A stretch of DNA of 64,000 nt from Peptoclostridium sp. (GCF_009881055.1 NZ_WXFG01000024.1:1-64000), one strand, 5' to 3'; positions 35,853-44,684 are shown, numbered from the stretch's first letter. The notes: generated by a model from the sequence alone, not told the origin. Numbers and translations are program-made.

Positions 35853-38318
35853 TTATTCAAAAGCCTTGAACCTTTTGAGCCTCAATGCGTTTGTCAGCAC
35901 CGAAACCGAACTGAGCGACATTGCCGCTGCAGCAAATATTGGATTGAGCATGGTTCCCCCAAGCGCATATAGAATTCCAGCCGCAATCGGTATGCCGGCT
36001 ACGTTGTATGCGAACGCCCAGAATAGGTTCTGTTTTATGTTTCTTATTGTGCTCTTGCTCAGCTTGATGGCTGTAGGCACATCCATGAGGTCACTTCTCA
36101 TCAGCACTATGTCTGCTGATTCCATGGCAACATCCGTCCCCGAACCTATTGCTATTCCAATGTCGGCCTGCGCAAGCGCAGGTGCGTCGTTGATGCCGTC
36201 TCCCACCATGGCTACATTTCTGCCCTCGGCCTGAAGCTTCTTCACCTCGTTTGCCTTGTCCTCAGGCAGAACTTCTGCAAGCACCCTGTCTATACCTACC
36301 TGCCTTGCTATGGCTTCGGCAGTTCTCCTATTGTCGCCAGTTATCATGGCTACTTCTATTCCCATGCCGTGGAGTTTTGCTATCGCCCTTGCGCTGCTAT
36401 CTTTGACTACGTCTGCTACGGCAATTATGCCTGCCATTTTGTTTTCCACAGCCACAAACATGGGGGTCTTTCCTTCCCCTGCAAGCCTGTCAGATTCGCT
36501 TTCAAGCCGCCCCAGAGCTATGCCCTTGTCTAGCATGAGCTTTTTATTGCCCAGAAGCAGCGTCTTGCCTTCAACCTGCACCTCTATTCCATGACCCGGT
36601 ATTGCTGCAAAGCGGTCCAGCTTTATTATGTCCAGATTTTCTTTTTCGGCGCCCCTGACGATAGCCTCACCCAGAGGATGCTCCGAGCTTTTTTCCGCGG
36701 ATGCAGCCAGCTGGAGGAGCTTCATTTTGTCGATATTATCGCTCGCAACTATGTCCGTAACCTCGGGCTTCCCCTGAGTTATTGTCCCTGTCTTGTCGAA
36801 TACTATTGTGTCTATCTTGTGCGTCGTCTCCAAAGCCTCTCCGCCTTTTATGAGCACTCCGTGCTCCGCTCCCTTGCCGGTTCCCACCATTATGGCTGTC
36901 GGCGTTGCAAGTCCAAGCGCGCAAGGGCACGCGATTACAAGAACAGATATGAATATGGTCAGAGAGAACACAGCAGACTCACCCGATACGTACCACGCCG
37001 CTGCCGAGATGACTGCTATTGCAAACACAATGGGCACAAAGTAGCCAGACACCACATCAGCCATCTGGGCAATTGGAGCCTTTGAACCCTGGGCATCCTC
37101 TACCATCTTGATTATTTGTGATAATGCCGTATCTCCACCCACCTTTGTTGCCTGGAACACTATAGAACCGTTCTTGTTTATGCTTGCGCCTATAACATTG
37201 TCTCCGGCCTTTTTTTCCACAGGTATGCTCTCACCCGTAAGCATAGACTCGTCCACAAAGGTGAAGCCTTCAATCACGATTCCATCCACAGGTATCTTTT
37301 CACCTGGCTTTACCAGAATGATATCTCCAGCTTCAACTTCATCTATGGGCAGTTCTATTTCTTTGTCCCCCTGAATTACTGTGGCTGTCTTCGGAGCCAG
37401 ACCCATGAGTTTTTTGATTGCCTCTGAGGTCTTGCCCTTTGAGACAGCTTCAAGGGATTTCCCCAGCAATATAAGAGTTATTATCACGCCCGCCGTTTCG
37501 AAATATAAATCATTTACATATCTGAAGTCTCCCGCATATATCCTGTATGTAGAATACAGGCTGTAGAGTATCGCTGCAGACGTCCCCATTGCAATAAGAG
37601 AATCCATGTTCGGACTTTTTCTCAGTATGGCTTTGAAACCTACCGTATAGAACCTGCTGCCGGCTATGACCACAGGAGTCACAAGCGCTATTTCAACAAG
37701 CGCATACAGCAGAGGGTACTGCATCGGATTGAGCCAGGACGGTATTGGCCATTTGAGCCACCAAACCATAGCCCCCATCGCGATGTACAAAAGCGGGATT
37801 GAAAATGCCGCCGAAACCGCAAACTTCATCCAGAGCGTCTTGATTTCCTTTTCCTTTCTTTGCTTGTCCTCGTCCACCTGGTCTTTATTATCAATCTCAA
37901 GCGCCTTGAATCCTGCGTTAGCTATGGCCTGCTTGATTTCTGAAAGTCTCACCTGCTTTGGTTCGTATTTGACAATTGCTTTTTCAGAAGCAAAATTTAC
38001 ATTTGCCTCTTCTACGCCCTCCAACTTCCCTACAGCTCTTTCAATAGCTCTAGCACAGGCTGCGCATGTCATCCCCGATACGGGTATTGCTACTTCCTTT
38101 GATTCCGCTTCATCCACAGGCTCGAATCCCGCCTTGACTACTGCTTCCTTTATATCATCTTCACTTAGCAGCCTCTCATCAAATTTGACAACCATCTTTT
38201 CTGTAGCGAAATTTACATTTGCCTCTTCTACGCCCTCCAACTTGCCGACCGTTCTTTCGGCGGCTTTCGCACAGGCTGCTCATGTCATCCCTGCTATTTT
38301 GCATTGGTATGTTTTCAT
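35853..38318 (-). CDS. copA: Copper-exporting P-type ATPase CopA with in-frame TGA (candidate selenocysteine) in the first HMA domain
   Basis: An 821-residue P1B ATPase if TGA at 38280-38282 is read through. The first HMA domain (residues 1-70) has GMT-TGA-AAC, with the TGA at codon 13, where all relatives have Cys. The second (about 72-140) has the normal GMTCAAC. The membrane copper site ACPCALG, actuator [20 protein letters not shown] and [10 protein letters not shown] are intact. The ATG at 38318 has AAGGAG nine bases upstream, which argues that translation is meant to cross the TGA. A hairpin suited to a bacterial SECIS follows at 38244-38264. If TGA is a stop, only a shorter protein from a downstream start would be made, but no ribosome binding site for one is apparent; 38240 is an internal ATG inside HMA1. 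A simple nonsense mutation or sequencing error stays possible. Confidence 0.85.
37993..38243 (-). repeat. 35-bp direct repeat marking the duplicated HMA domains of copA
   Basis: The segments 37993-38027 and 38209-38243 are identical over 35 bases, in register with the same codons of the two HMA domains. The domain duplication is therefore recent or kept uniform by gene conversion. The identity ends just where the TGA-proximal hairpin of the first domain begins. Confidence 0.85.
38244..38264 (-). promoter_or_regulatory. Candidate bacterial SECIS hairpin downstream of the copA TGA
   Basis: On the minus strand GCCG-CCG pairs with CGG-(U)-CGGC: seven G-C pairs with one bulged U, closing the loop AAAGAA. 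The loop begins 22 bases after the TGA, inside the 16-37 base range usual for bacterial SECIS elements. The loop contains a G, though not among its first two bases, and the bulged U is on the 3' side, unlike E. coli fdhF. The homologous segment of the second HMA domain cannot form this stem. Confidence 0.55.
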
Positions 38319-38369
38319 TGTAACTGACTCCTTCACTTGGATTTGTCACTGCCACAAGCAAGCTGCAGC

Positions 38370-38398
38370 ATTATACTCATTACCCCTATAGTGTATTC
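38370..38398 (-). promoter_or_regulatory. Possible copA promoter with a weak -35
   Basis: On the minus strand a perfect TATAAT (38370-38375) lies about 50 bases before the ATG. No good -35 exists at 16-19 bases (best GAATAC or TGAATA), as expected for an activator-dependent promoter. An imperfect dyad TACCCCTATAGTGTA lies in the spacer (38381-38395). Confidence 0.45.
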
Positions 38399-38413
38399 AT
38401 GTAATCAGTATAA

Positions 38414-38433
38414 AGCTCTTTTGTGTAAATTTT
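38414..38433 (-). promoter_or_regulatory. Shared upstream element, putative response-regulator site (copA copy)
   Basis: On the minus strand AAAATTTACACAAAAGAGCT. The first 13 bases are identical to an element upstream of the HMA-transporter-cupredoxin operon, and both lie just upstream of a promoter with a weak -35. Confidence 0.5.
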
Positions 38434-38451
38434 ATGGAGAATTCTTTTTGT

Positions 38452-38490
38452 TTAGAAAATAATAAGCCGATGCAAATATAGCACCGGCTT
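38452..38490 (-). terminator. Intrinsic terminator of the two-component operon
   Basis: On the minus strand AAGCCGGTGC pairs with GCATCGGCTT around TATATTT, followed by a T-rich tail. It separates the sensor kinase gene from the copA promoter. Confidence 0.75.
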
Positions 38491-38506
38491 AACACTATTT
38501 GTATTT

Positions 38507-39895
38507 CTATGATTTGGGAAGTGTCACAGTAAAAACAGTTCCCTTATTGAGCTTGCTTTCTACTTTTATTGTTCCGTTGTGGGCGATTATAATAGCCTTG
38601 GTTATGGCCAGACCTAAACCTCTCCCTCCTGTCTCCTTGTTCCTTGATTTATCCGCTCTGTATAATCTCTCAAATATGAACGGCCTGTCTTCTTCAGAAA
38701 TGCCGCTGCCACTGTCTCTTATGCTTATTATCACTTTGTCGGAAATCTCTTCTGCCGTCATTACTATCCTTCCGCCTTCGCCAGTATGCCTTATGGCATT
38801 TGACAGCAGATTGAGAATTACCTGGCTTATTTTATCCTTGTCGGCTTTTATGGTCACATCACCGCCTTCATATACCATTTCTATGCCCTTGCTTATGTGC
38901 TCGTGTTCAAACTTCTTGATCATCTGCTTCATCAGGGATGACAAATCAAATTCGGCTTTGTTAAGCAGTATATTTTCTCCCTCGAATCTTGAGAGCTTTT
39001 CAATATCTCCCACCATTCTCTGTATCCTCATAATCTCATCATAGCATGCATTCATCCGCTCATTATCGGCAGCCCATACGCCGTCTATCATACCTTCCAT
39101 ATGCACTTGGAGTATTGAAAGTGGAGTTCTGAGTTCATGTGCCATGTCCGCGGTGAGCCTTTTCCTGAGATTTTCCTGTTTTTCCAACGTTTCAGCCATA
39201 TTGTTGACTGTTTCAATCAATTCATTGATTTCTTTAGTATTGCTTTTTTCAAGGCTCCTGTGCTTGAATTCGCCCTTTGATATCATCCTGGCCGTGTTGA
39301 TTACTCTTGATATGGGCCTTGTCAATCTTCCAGATATTACAGTGCCAAAAATAAACGCCAAAATCAGGCTAAGAAGGCCGACATACACTAGCGACTTGTT
39401 CAAGTCAGTTATAAACGCCAGGTCTCTGTCATCGAAATAGAAAGGCCCATAGTATCCTATTTTTACTGCTCCCACCTTTTTTGATCCTGTAACTATGCTA
39501 TAACTCTTTTCAACATAACTGCCCTGCCAGTCATGGTACTTGCTTGTCATATTTTCAGACATATGCTCAATTATTTGTTCGCACATGCCATTGTTGTATT
39601 CCCTTGCATCCCACAGCAGGTTATTGTTTGCATCTTCTACCCTTATTATGAGTCCCTGCTTGAGCGCGTCCGCTCCTATGCTTTCAATAATTTCAGGATT
39701 CTGTGATGTGCCGAGAAAATACTGGCGCTCAATCCGTGAGACGATTTCATTGCTTTTTTGCTCCGTATTCTTGATTACGTATTCCTTGAACTGCCTTTCC
39801 ATGAACACGTTTAATACCAAACTGATAAGCCCTATGCATATTAAGGCAATTGAAACGTGGGAAATCCACAGCTTCGCTTTAAGGCTGTATTTCAT
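38507..39895 (-). CDS. Sensor histidine kinase of the copper locus
   Basis: A 462-residue kinase: membrane helix near 10-30, an extracytoplasmic sensor of about 125 residues, a second helix near 165-185, HAMP domain (about 185-240), the phospho-acceptor His in MAHELRTPLS near residue 252, and N, G1 and G2 boxes (NLLSNAIRHT, DSGSGI, GGRGLGLAI). It overlaps the response regulator stop as ATGA. Its place between copper genes suggests it senses copper or another soft metal outside the cell, as CusS does; that is inference. The sensor contains few Met, Cys or His residues. Confidence 0.92.
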   Translation of the reverse strand: MKYSLKAKLWISHVSIALICIGLISLVLNVFMERQFKEYVIKNTEQKSNEIVSRIERQYFLGTSQNPEIIESIGADALKQGLIIRVEDANNNLLWDAREYNNGMCEQIIEHMSENMTSKYHDWQGSYVEKSYSIVTGSKKVGAVKIGYYGPFYFDDRDLAFITDLNKSLVYVGLLSLILAFIFGTVISGRLTRPISRVINTARMISKGEFKHRSLEKSNTKEINELIETVNNMAETLEKQENLRKRLTADMAHELRTPLSILQVHMEGMIDGVWAADNERMNACYDEIMRIQRMVGDIEKLSRFEGENILLNKAEFDLSSLMKQMIKKFEHEHISKGIEMVYEGGDVTIKADKDKISQVILNLLSNAIRHTGEGGRIVMTAEEISDKVIISIRDSGSGISEEDRPFIFERLYRADKSRNKETGGRGLGLAITKAIIIAHNGTIKVESKLNKGTVFTVTLPKS

Positions 39896-40602
39896 GCTTG
39901 CTCACCGCCGAATTTATAGCCGACTCCATGCACAGTCAAAATATACCGGGGTGATTTTGTATCAGTCTCAAGCTTTCGCCTTATGTTTTTTATATGCGAA
40001 TCCACGCCTCTGTCATAACCGTCGTATGCTTCTCCCATAGCCAGCTTTATCAATTCGTCCCTTGTGAACACTTTCCTAGGATGCTTCGCCATGGTGATGA
40101 CTATCTTGTACTCGTTTGATGTCAAATGTATCAACTCACCATTTTTCCAGATTTCATGCTTCTGTTTGTCTATAACCAAGTCTCCGTCATTGAAAGAAAG
40201 CTTTTCACCAGTAAACCCAGTGTCATTTGCGCTTCTTCTCAGCAGAGCCTGAATTCTTGCAACAAGTCGCCTTGGACTGAACGGTTTTGTGATATAGTCA
40301 TCGGCGCCAATCTCCAAACCTTTTAATATATCTTCCTCTTCAACCTTTGCAGTCAGCATTATTATAGGCACCCTGGATGTTTTCCTTATAGTCATGCAGA
40401 CCTCTTCACCAGCCATGTCGGGAAGCATCAAGTCAAGCAGTACCAAAGACGGCTTTTCTTTTTCGAACATATATAACGCATCCTTGCCGCTATATGCTTC
40501 AAGAACATTGTAGCCAAAGCTCATAAGATACGGCTTGAGCGCCTCCACAAGTCTTACTTCGTCGTCAACTAGCAGTATACTGATATCTTTATTCTGCACC
40601 AT
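39892..40602 (-). CDS. OmpR/PhoB-family response regulator of the copper locus
   Basis: A 236-residue regulator. The receiver domain (about 8-122) has DDE acidic residues, the phospho-Asp in LVLLDLMLPD and Lys in ITKPFSP. The winged-helix DNA-binding domain (about 135-232) has HLTSNEYKIVITM and VDSHIKNIRRKL. It follows the HMA-transporter-cupredoxin gene by 21 bp and overlaps the kinase gene by 4 bases. A shared element upstream of both copper operons is its likely target. GGGAG precedes the ATG. Confidence 0.94.
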   Translation of the reverse strand: MVQNKDISILLVDDEVRLVEALKPYLMSFGYNVLEAYSGKDALYMFEKEKPSLVLLDLMLPDMAGEEVCMTIRKTSRVPIIMLTAKVEEEDILKGLEIGADDYITKPFSPRRLVARIQALLRRSANDTGFTGEKLSFNDGDLVIDKQKHEIWKNGELIHLTSNEYKIVITMAKHPRKVFTRDELIKLAMGEAYDGYDRGVDSHIKNIRRKLETDTKSPRYILTVHGVGYKFGGEQA

Positions 40603-40623
40603 ATCACTCCCTATGCGTTTCCT

Positions 40624-42045
40624 TTACTGTATGCAGCACGGAGGCACATCGTTTTCGCCCGGGCCTGCAGCAGCCTTATTCACCTCTTGTTCCGAAATAT
40701 CATCTAAGGAAGGTACTACAGTGATGCTGCTTCTTATCATGCCCATCCAGCATGAGTATGGAAAAGTCCCGTCCTCGGTAGGCGTAAATTCGATGATGTT
40801 GTCGCCGGGTACAAGCTGCTTTTGAATTCCGAACTCCGGAACCTGCAAAGCTCCGTTGCAGCCGTTTATGTCTTCTTCCGCTGCCCGTATATTGAATCTG
40901 ACCTTTATGCCTTTTTGCACAATTATCGGCTCATAGTAGCTGCTCTGGAGGTCTATCGTAACTTCCTGCACATCTCCATTTAGAGCCGCCACAGCTCCTG
41001 ATGATTCCACGTTTTCAGAATTTACACCTGGAAATGCCATAGATACTCCAGACAGACTTAGGCCCCTGCCCATCATCACAAGCCCCAGAATCACAACAAG
41101 CGCGGCGCCTACTTTAATCATTTTGTTCGTTAATTTCCTGCTGAGCATTGTGCTTACAGCACCGAGACCGAACATAAGCGGCACAGTACCAAGACTGAAT
41201 GCCAGCATTGACATTGCACCCGAAACTAAACTTCCTGTTCCCAGCGCATACAGCTGCATCGACTGTAAAGGACCGCACGGCATAAAGCCGCTCAGCAATC
41301 CAATATAAAAAGGGCCCTTGCCCGTTCTGCCTTCTGCAACATTATTGGCTAAAAAACGAGGCATTCTGGGTACAAACCTTCTCGCCCAAGGCGCTATACC
41401 CAGCATGTTGAGCCCCATTATCACCATGAATAGGCCGGCAAGCACAGCCACAATACCTTTTGCATGCCCTGAAAAACTAACTACCGAACCAAGCGCTCCT
41501 ACAATCCCACCTATTACAGTATATGAGACTACTCTGCCAAGATTGTAAAGCAGACTCGGCTTTAGTTTTGAAAATCCAGAATATGATTCCTCCACCTGTA
41601 CTGCACACTGAGAAACATTGATACCTCCGCACATTGCCACGCAGTGCAATGATGTCAAAGCACCCACTAAAAACAATATACCATACCCCATTGACTGGTC
41701 AACCTCAGGAATGAAATTAAAGCCCACAGTGCTTTTTATTATCATATATACTGCCAAAACGACAATTCCAATTCCGAGCACCTGATTTGTTGAGAGCTTT
41801 CCTGTATCCATCTCGCCAGCCATACCATTTTTCACAGAATATCCCTCAGCCTCTATGGCGTTTTTTATTGCGTCCAGCGTCACAGTTTCTTCATCAAATG
41901 CCACAGTGACATTTGATTTGGAATTGTCCGCCCTTACTTTTTTTACACCGTCCATTTTTTTCAGTGCGCGTTCTATTCTCATTTCACATGACGAACAGGT
42001 CATTCCATATACAACAATAGTTCTGCTATTTAATTTTTCTCCCAT
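40624..42045 (-). CDS. HMA domain - DsbD/TauE-like membrane transporter - cupredoxin fusion
   Basis: A 473-residue three-part protein. Residues 1-70 are an HMA copper-chaperone domain with GMTCSSC (Cys 17 and 20). Residues 85-335 are a six-helix region of the DsbD_2/UreH-like (sulfite exporter TauE/SafE-named) type, with CVAMCGGIN and FMPCGPLQSMQ, whose Cys pairs may bind metal or carry thiols. Residues 350-460 are a cupredoxin-like domain ending SCWMGM. The whole suggests copper handling across the membrane. The start at 42045 follows AGGGAG by 9 bases. First gene of the operon with the two-component system. Confidence 0.85.
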   Translation of the reverse strand: MGEKLNSRTIVVYGMTCSSCEMRIERALKKMDGVKKVRADNSKSNVTVAFDEETVTLDAIKNAIEAEGYSVKNGMAGEMDTGKLSTNQVLGIGIVVLAVYMIIKSTVGFNFIPEVDQSMGYGILFLVGALTSLHCVAMCGGINVSQCAVQVEESYSGFSKLKPSLLYNLGRVVSYTVIGGIVGALGSVVSFSGHAKGIVAVLAGLFMVIMGLNMLGIAPWARRFVPRMPRFLANNVAEGRTGKGPFYIGLLSGFMPCGPLQSMQLYALGTGSLVSGAMSMLAFSLGTVPLMFGLGAVSTMLSRKLTNKMIKVGAALVVILGLVMMGRGLSLSGVSMAFPGVNSENVESSGAVAALNGDVQEVTIDLQSSYYEPIIVQKGIKVRFNIRAAEEDINGCNGALQVPEFGIQKQLVPGDNIIEFTPTEDGTFPYSCWMGMIRSSITVVPSLDDISEQEVNKAAAGPGENDVPPCCIQ

Positions 42046-42070
42046 AAGAAACCACTCCCTGATGATCTTA

Positions 42071-42100
42071 GTTATACAATAAGACATATGATAGCAATCT
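42071..42100 (-). promoter_or_regulatory. Possible promoter of the HMA-transporter-cupredoxin operon
   Basis: On the minus strand TATAAC (42071-42076) is a good -10 about 26 bases before the start codon; no strong -35 is present, as at copA. Confidence 0.4.
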
Positions 42101-42119
42101 ATTGTGTAAATTTTGTGTA
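42093..42119 (-). promoter_or_regulatory. Shared upstream element, putative response-regulator site (second copy)
   Basis: On the minus strand TACACAAAATTTACACAATAG contains ACACAA twice with an 11-base period (one copy at the far end), the layout of OmpR-family direct-repeat operators. AAAATTTACACAA is identical to the element upstream of copA. Confidence 0.5.
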
Positions 42120-42150
42120 TAAAAGATAATTTCACATAAAAATCCAAATA

Positions 42151-42176
42151 AAAAAAAACGCCCGTTTAGGAGCGCC
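42151..42176 (-). terminator. Intrinsic terminator of ywbE
   Basis: On the minus strand CGCTC and GGGCG pair around CTAAAC and are followed by nine T residues. The stem is short. Confidence 0.65.
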
Positions 42177-42186
42177 TGTCAAGCTA

Positions 42187-42381
42187 TTATCCAATTATAT
42201 CCTTAACCCTGCCTACAATTCCGCTCTCTAGCATAACCTTGATTCCGTGCGGATGAGTCCCTGACTTTGTGAGAATTCTCTGAACCACTCCTTCAGTAAG
42301 TTTTCCCGAGCGCTGGTCCTGCTTTTGCACTATTCTGACCCTCATGCCCTGCTTTATATTATCCCTATTGGTACCACTCAT
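42187..42381 (-). CDS. ywbE: YwbE family small protein
   Basis: A 64-residue basic protein of the YwbE (DUF2196) family, with GMRVRIVQKQDQRSGKLTEG and ILTKSGTHPHGIKV, the full family length. It is predicted to be a small beta-barrel of KOW-like type. Function is unknown. It has a ribosome binding site and its own terminator. Confidence 0.9.
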   Translation of the reverse strand: MSGTNRDNIKQGMRVRIVQKQDQRSGKLTEGVVQRILTKSGTHPHGIKVMLESGIVGRVKDIIG

Positions 42382-42568
42382 AGCTGTTCACTCCTTCTAT
42401 AATATGCTCTTCATTACCGTTTATCCTAAAAATCATATATCTTCCATACTCTCTATTTATAGTATATAATAATCTGTGGCTTAAAAACTGATTTTACAAA
42501 TAAATTCAATTATTCAACAGAATTTTTGTTTTAGTAGTTAGGAAAAATAATTCAATACGGGAGAAAAC

Positions 42569-43309
42569 ATGAGAAATATAAAAATGTCGCTTCAGTTCGA
42601 CGGAACGAGATACTCTGGCTGGCAGAGGCTTGGAGATAATGACAATACAATCCAGGGAAAGCTGGAGGACCTGCTAAGCAGAATGACGGAAGAGGAAATA
42701 AATGTGATTGGCTGCTCGAGAACCGACAAGGGCGTTCACGCCAAGGCCTTAATATGCAACTTTTTCACTGAGTCAACAATGAAAACTTCAGAAATGTTTG
42801 CTTATATCAACAACTATCTGCCAGAGGACATACGTGTAACATATTTGGCCGACGCAGCCGAAAAATTCCACTCAAGACACAACGCCAGCACAAAAACCTA
42901 TCTATATACTATAGACAACGGAGCATACTGCGACGTATTCACAAGAAAATTCTCAAGCTATGTCAAGGGCAAGGTTGACACACAGCTCATGGAAAAAGCT
43001 GCAGAATATCTGACAGGCACACATGATTTCGACGCATTCACTACAATGAAGTCAAAAAAGAAAAGCTGCATAAGGACAATAAACAGCATATCAATAACCA
43101 GAAAAGGCAACGGCATATATATAACTTACACTGGAGACGGCTTCCTCCACAACATGATAAGGATAATCACCGGAACGCTGCTAAGAGTAGGAACAGGAGA
43201 GCTCAAACCAGAGGACGTCGCAAGAATTCTCGAGTCCAAGGACAGGAGCCTGGCTGGCCCAATGGCAGAATCTAAAGGACTTTGCCTGGTCCAGGTAGAC
43301 TACAACTAG
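42569..43309 (+). CDS. truA: tRNA pseudouridine(38-40) synthase TruA
   Basis: A 246-residue pseudouridine synthase with the catalytic Asp in GCSRTDKGVHA (Asp 53), YRYxI-like YLYTIDNG, FHSRHNA and the C-terminal GDGFLHNMIRIITG. It modifies positions 38-40 in the anticodon arm of tRNAs. GGGAG precedes the ATG by 8 bases. Monocistronic, closed by a long bidirectional hairpin. Confidence 0.97.
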   Translation: MRNIKMSLQFDGTRYSGWQRLGDNDNTIQGKLEDLLSRMTEEEINVIGCSRTDKGVHAKALICNFFTESTMKTSEMFAYINNYLPEDIRVTYLADAAEKFHSRHNASTKTYLYTIDNGAYCDVFTRKFSSYVKGKVDTQLMEKAAEYLTGTHDFDAFTTMKSKKKSCIRTINSISITRKGNGIYITYTGDGFLHNMIRIITGTLLRVGTGELKPEDVARILESKDRSLAGPMAESKGLCLVQVDYN

Positions 43310-43347
43310 GAATGATATGGCTGCATAAAAGCATGCCGCCAAATACA

Positions 43348-43400
43348 AAAGGCTGTCTCGAGCATGAACTACAATCTGCTCGAGACAGCCTTTATATTTT
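43348..43400. terminator. Bidirectional terminator between truA and the permease
   Basis: A perfect 17-bp stem (43348-43364 with 43377-43393) with A-rich and T-rich flanks. Confidence 0.92.
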
Positions 43401-43415
43401 TATATATTGTATATT

Positions 43416-44684
43416 CTATTCATTCAAAAGATTAGCCATTTCAAGCAGCTTGAACACCAAGCTAATGAATATTGCAACAACAGTCGCAAGCGCCATTCCC
43501 TGAAGTGAAACTGTAGCAAATTTAACTGAAGCTCCTGAAAGACCTATTATAAGGACAACTGCCGTTAAGATCAGGTTCTTAGGCTTTGAATAGTCAACCT
43601 TCTCTTCCACAAGCATTCTTATACCCGATGCAGCTATTACTCCAAACAGCAGCAGCGAGACGCCTCCCATTACGGGCTGAGGTATCGTAGTTATTGCAGC
43701 CGAGAACTTTCCAAAGAATGCAAGCAGCATTGAAATCACTGCAGCTCCTCCAATTACCCATACACTGAATACCTTTGTTATGGCAAGCACACCTATGTTT
43801 TCTCCGTAGGTTGTAGAAGGCACAGAACCGAAGAATCCTGAAATCACCGTCATAACACCGTTTCCAAGCAGCGACCTGTCCAGTCCCGGGTCTTTTACAA
43901 GATCCTTGCCAACTATATTTCCTGTTACAACAAGGTGCCCTATATGCTCAGCTATTACAACAAGAGAAGCTGGCAATATAGTGAGTATGGCTCCAATTTC
44001 AAATACTGGTTTGTAAATAGTCGGAGTTGATATTATAGCAGCTGCTTGAATAGCATTCGTATCTACGATTCCAAGAGCTAAAGCAAGTGCATAGCCTGAA
44101 ATAACACCTATAAGTATAGGTATTATCGCCATAAATCCTCTGAATGCCACAGAACCGATTATTACAACTGACAAAGTAACTATTGATACCATTAAAACCT
44201 TTGGATTCATGAACAGGGAAGGGTTGTTTTCATCGTATACGAATCCTGCCATTTTTGCTGCTACAGGGGCCAGCTCCAATCCTATTATGGCAACTATGGC
44301 ACCCATTGCCGCCGGAGGGAAAACTACATCAACCCACTTGGTTCCGAATAGTTTAATTAAAAATGCCACTAGCACAAAAACTAATCCTGAAGCTATGAAT
44401 CCTCCTAGAGCTGCATTGTATGAACTTGATTTAAGCACTATAAATACCGGAGCCAAAAAAGCAAAGCTACTTCCCAGAAATGCGGGTATTTTTCCCTTTG
44501 TTATTATGAAGTATATTATTGTTCCAAGTCCGTTGAAAAACAGCACAGTTGCAGGGTCTATCCCAAACAGCATAGGAACAAGCACTGAAGCTCCAAACAT
44601 CGCAAACAGGTGCTGAAAACTCAGCGGCAAGCTTTGAATGAGCGGCGGTCTTTCGTCAATTCCGATAGTTCTTTTATTAGACAT
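43416..44684 (-). CDS. uraA: Uracil/xanthine permease (NCS2 family)
   Basis: A 422-residue nucleobase:cation symporter with about 12 hydrophobic segments and NCS2 motifs: FAMFGASVLVPMLFG near the N terminus, AIVAIIGLELAPVA, FGSVPSTTYGENIGVLAITKV (in part: SVPSTTYGENIG) and QPVMGGVSLLLFG. The uracil-type permeases share the N-terminal and TTYGEN features, so uracil is the favoured substrate. No purine riboswitch or pyrimidine attenuator is visible upstream. Confidence 0.92.
   Translation of the reverse strand: MSNKRTIGIDERPPLIQSLPLSFQHLFAMFGASVLVPMLFGIDPATVLFFNGLGTIIYFIITKGKIPAFLGSSFAFLAPVFIVLKSSSYNAALGGFIASGLVFVLVAFLIKLFGTKWVDVVFPPAAMGAIVAIIGLELAPVAAKMAGFVYDENNPSLFMNPKVLMVSIVTLSVVIIGSVAFRGFMAIIPILIGVISGYALALALGIVDTNAIQAAAIISTPTIYKPVFEIGAILTILPASLVVIAEHIGHLVVTGNIVGKDLVKDPGLDRSLLGNGVMTVISGFFGSVPSTTYGENIGVLAITKVFSVWVIGGAAVISMLLAFFGKFSAAITTIPQPVMGGVSLLLFGVIAASGIRMLVEEKVDYSKPKNLILTAVVLIIGLSGASVKFATVSLQGMALATVVAIFISLVFKLLEMANLLNE

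Noticed and set aside
35853..38240. Annotating copA as a 795-residue protein starting at the ATG at 38240
   Set aside because: That ATG lies inside the first HMA domain, after the metal-binding loop, and lacks a ribosome binding site. The upstream frame from 38318 has a proper start and site and encodes the missing part, interrupted only by TGA.
38179..38361. A 60-codon minus-strand frame overlapping the start of copA
   Set aside because: It is out of frame with copA, reads Arg-rich low-complexity protein across the HMA region and has no ribosome binding site.
38381..38395. TACCCCTATAGTGTA as a CsoR or CueR operator at copA
   Set aside because: The dyad has mismatches in its inner positions and no csoR or cueR gene is nearby; the two-component system with a shared element is a better candidate.
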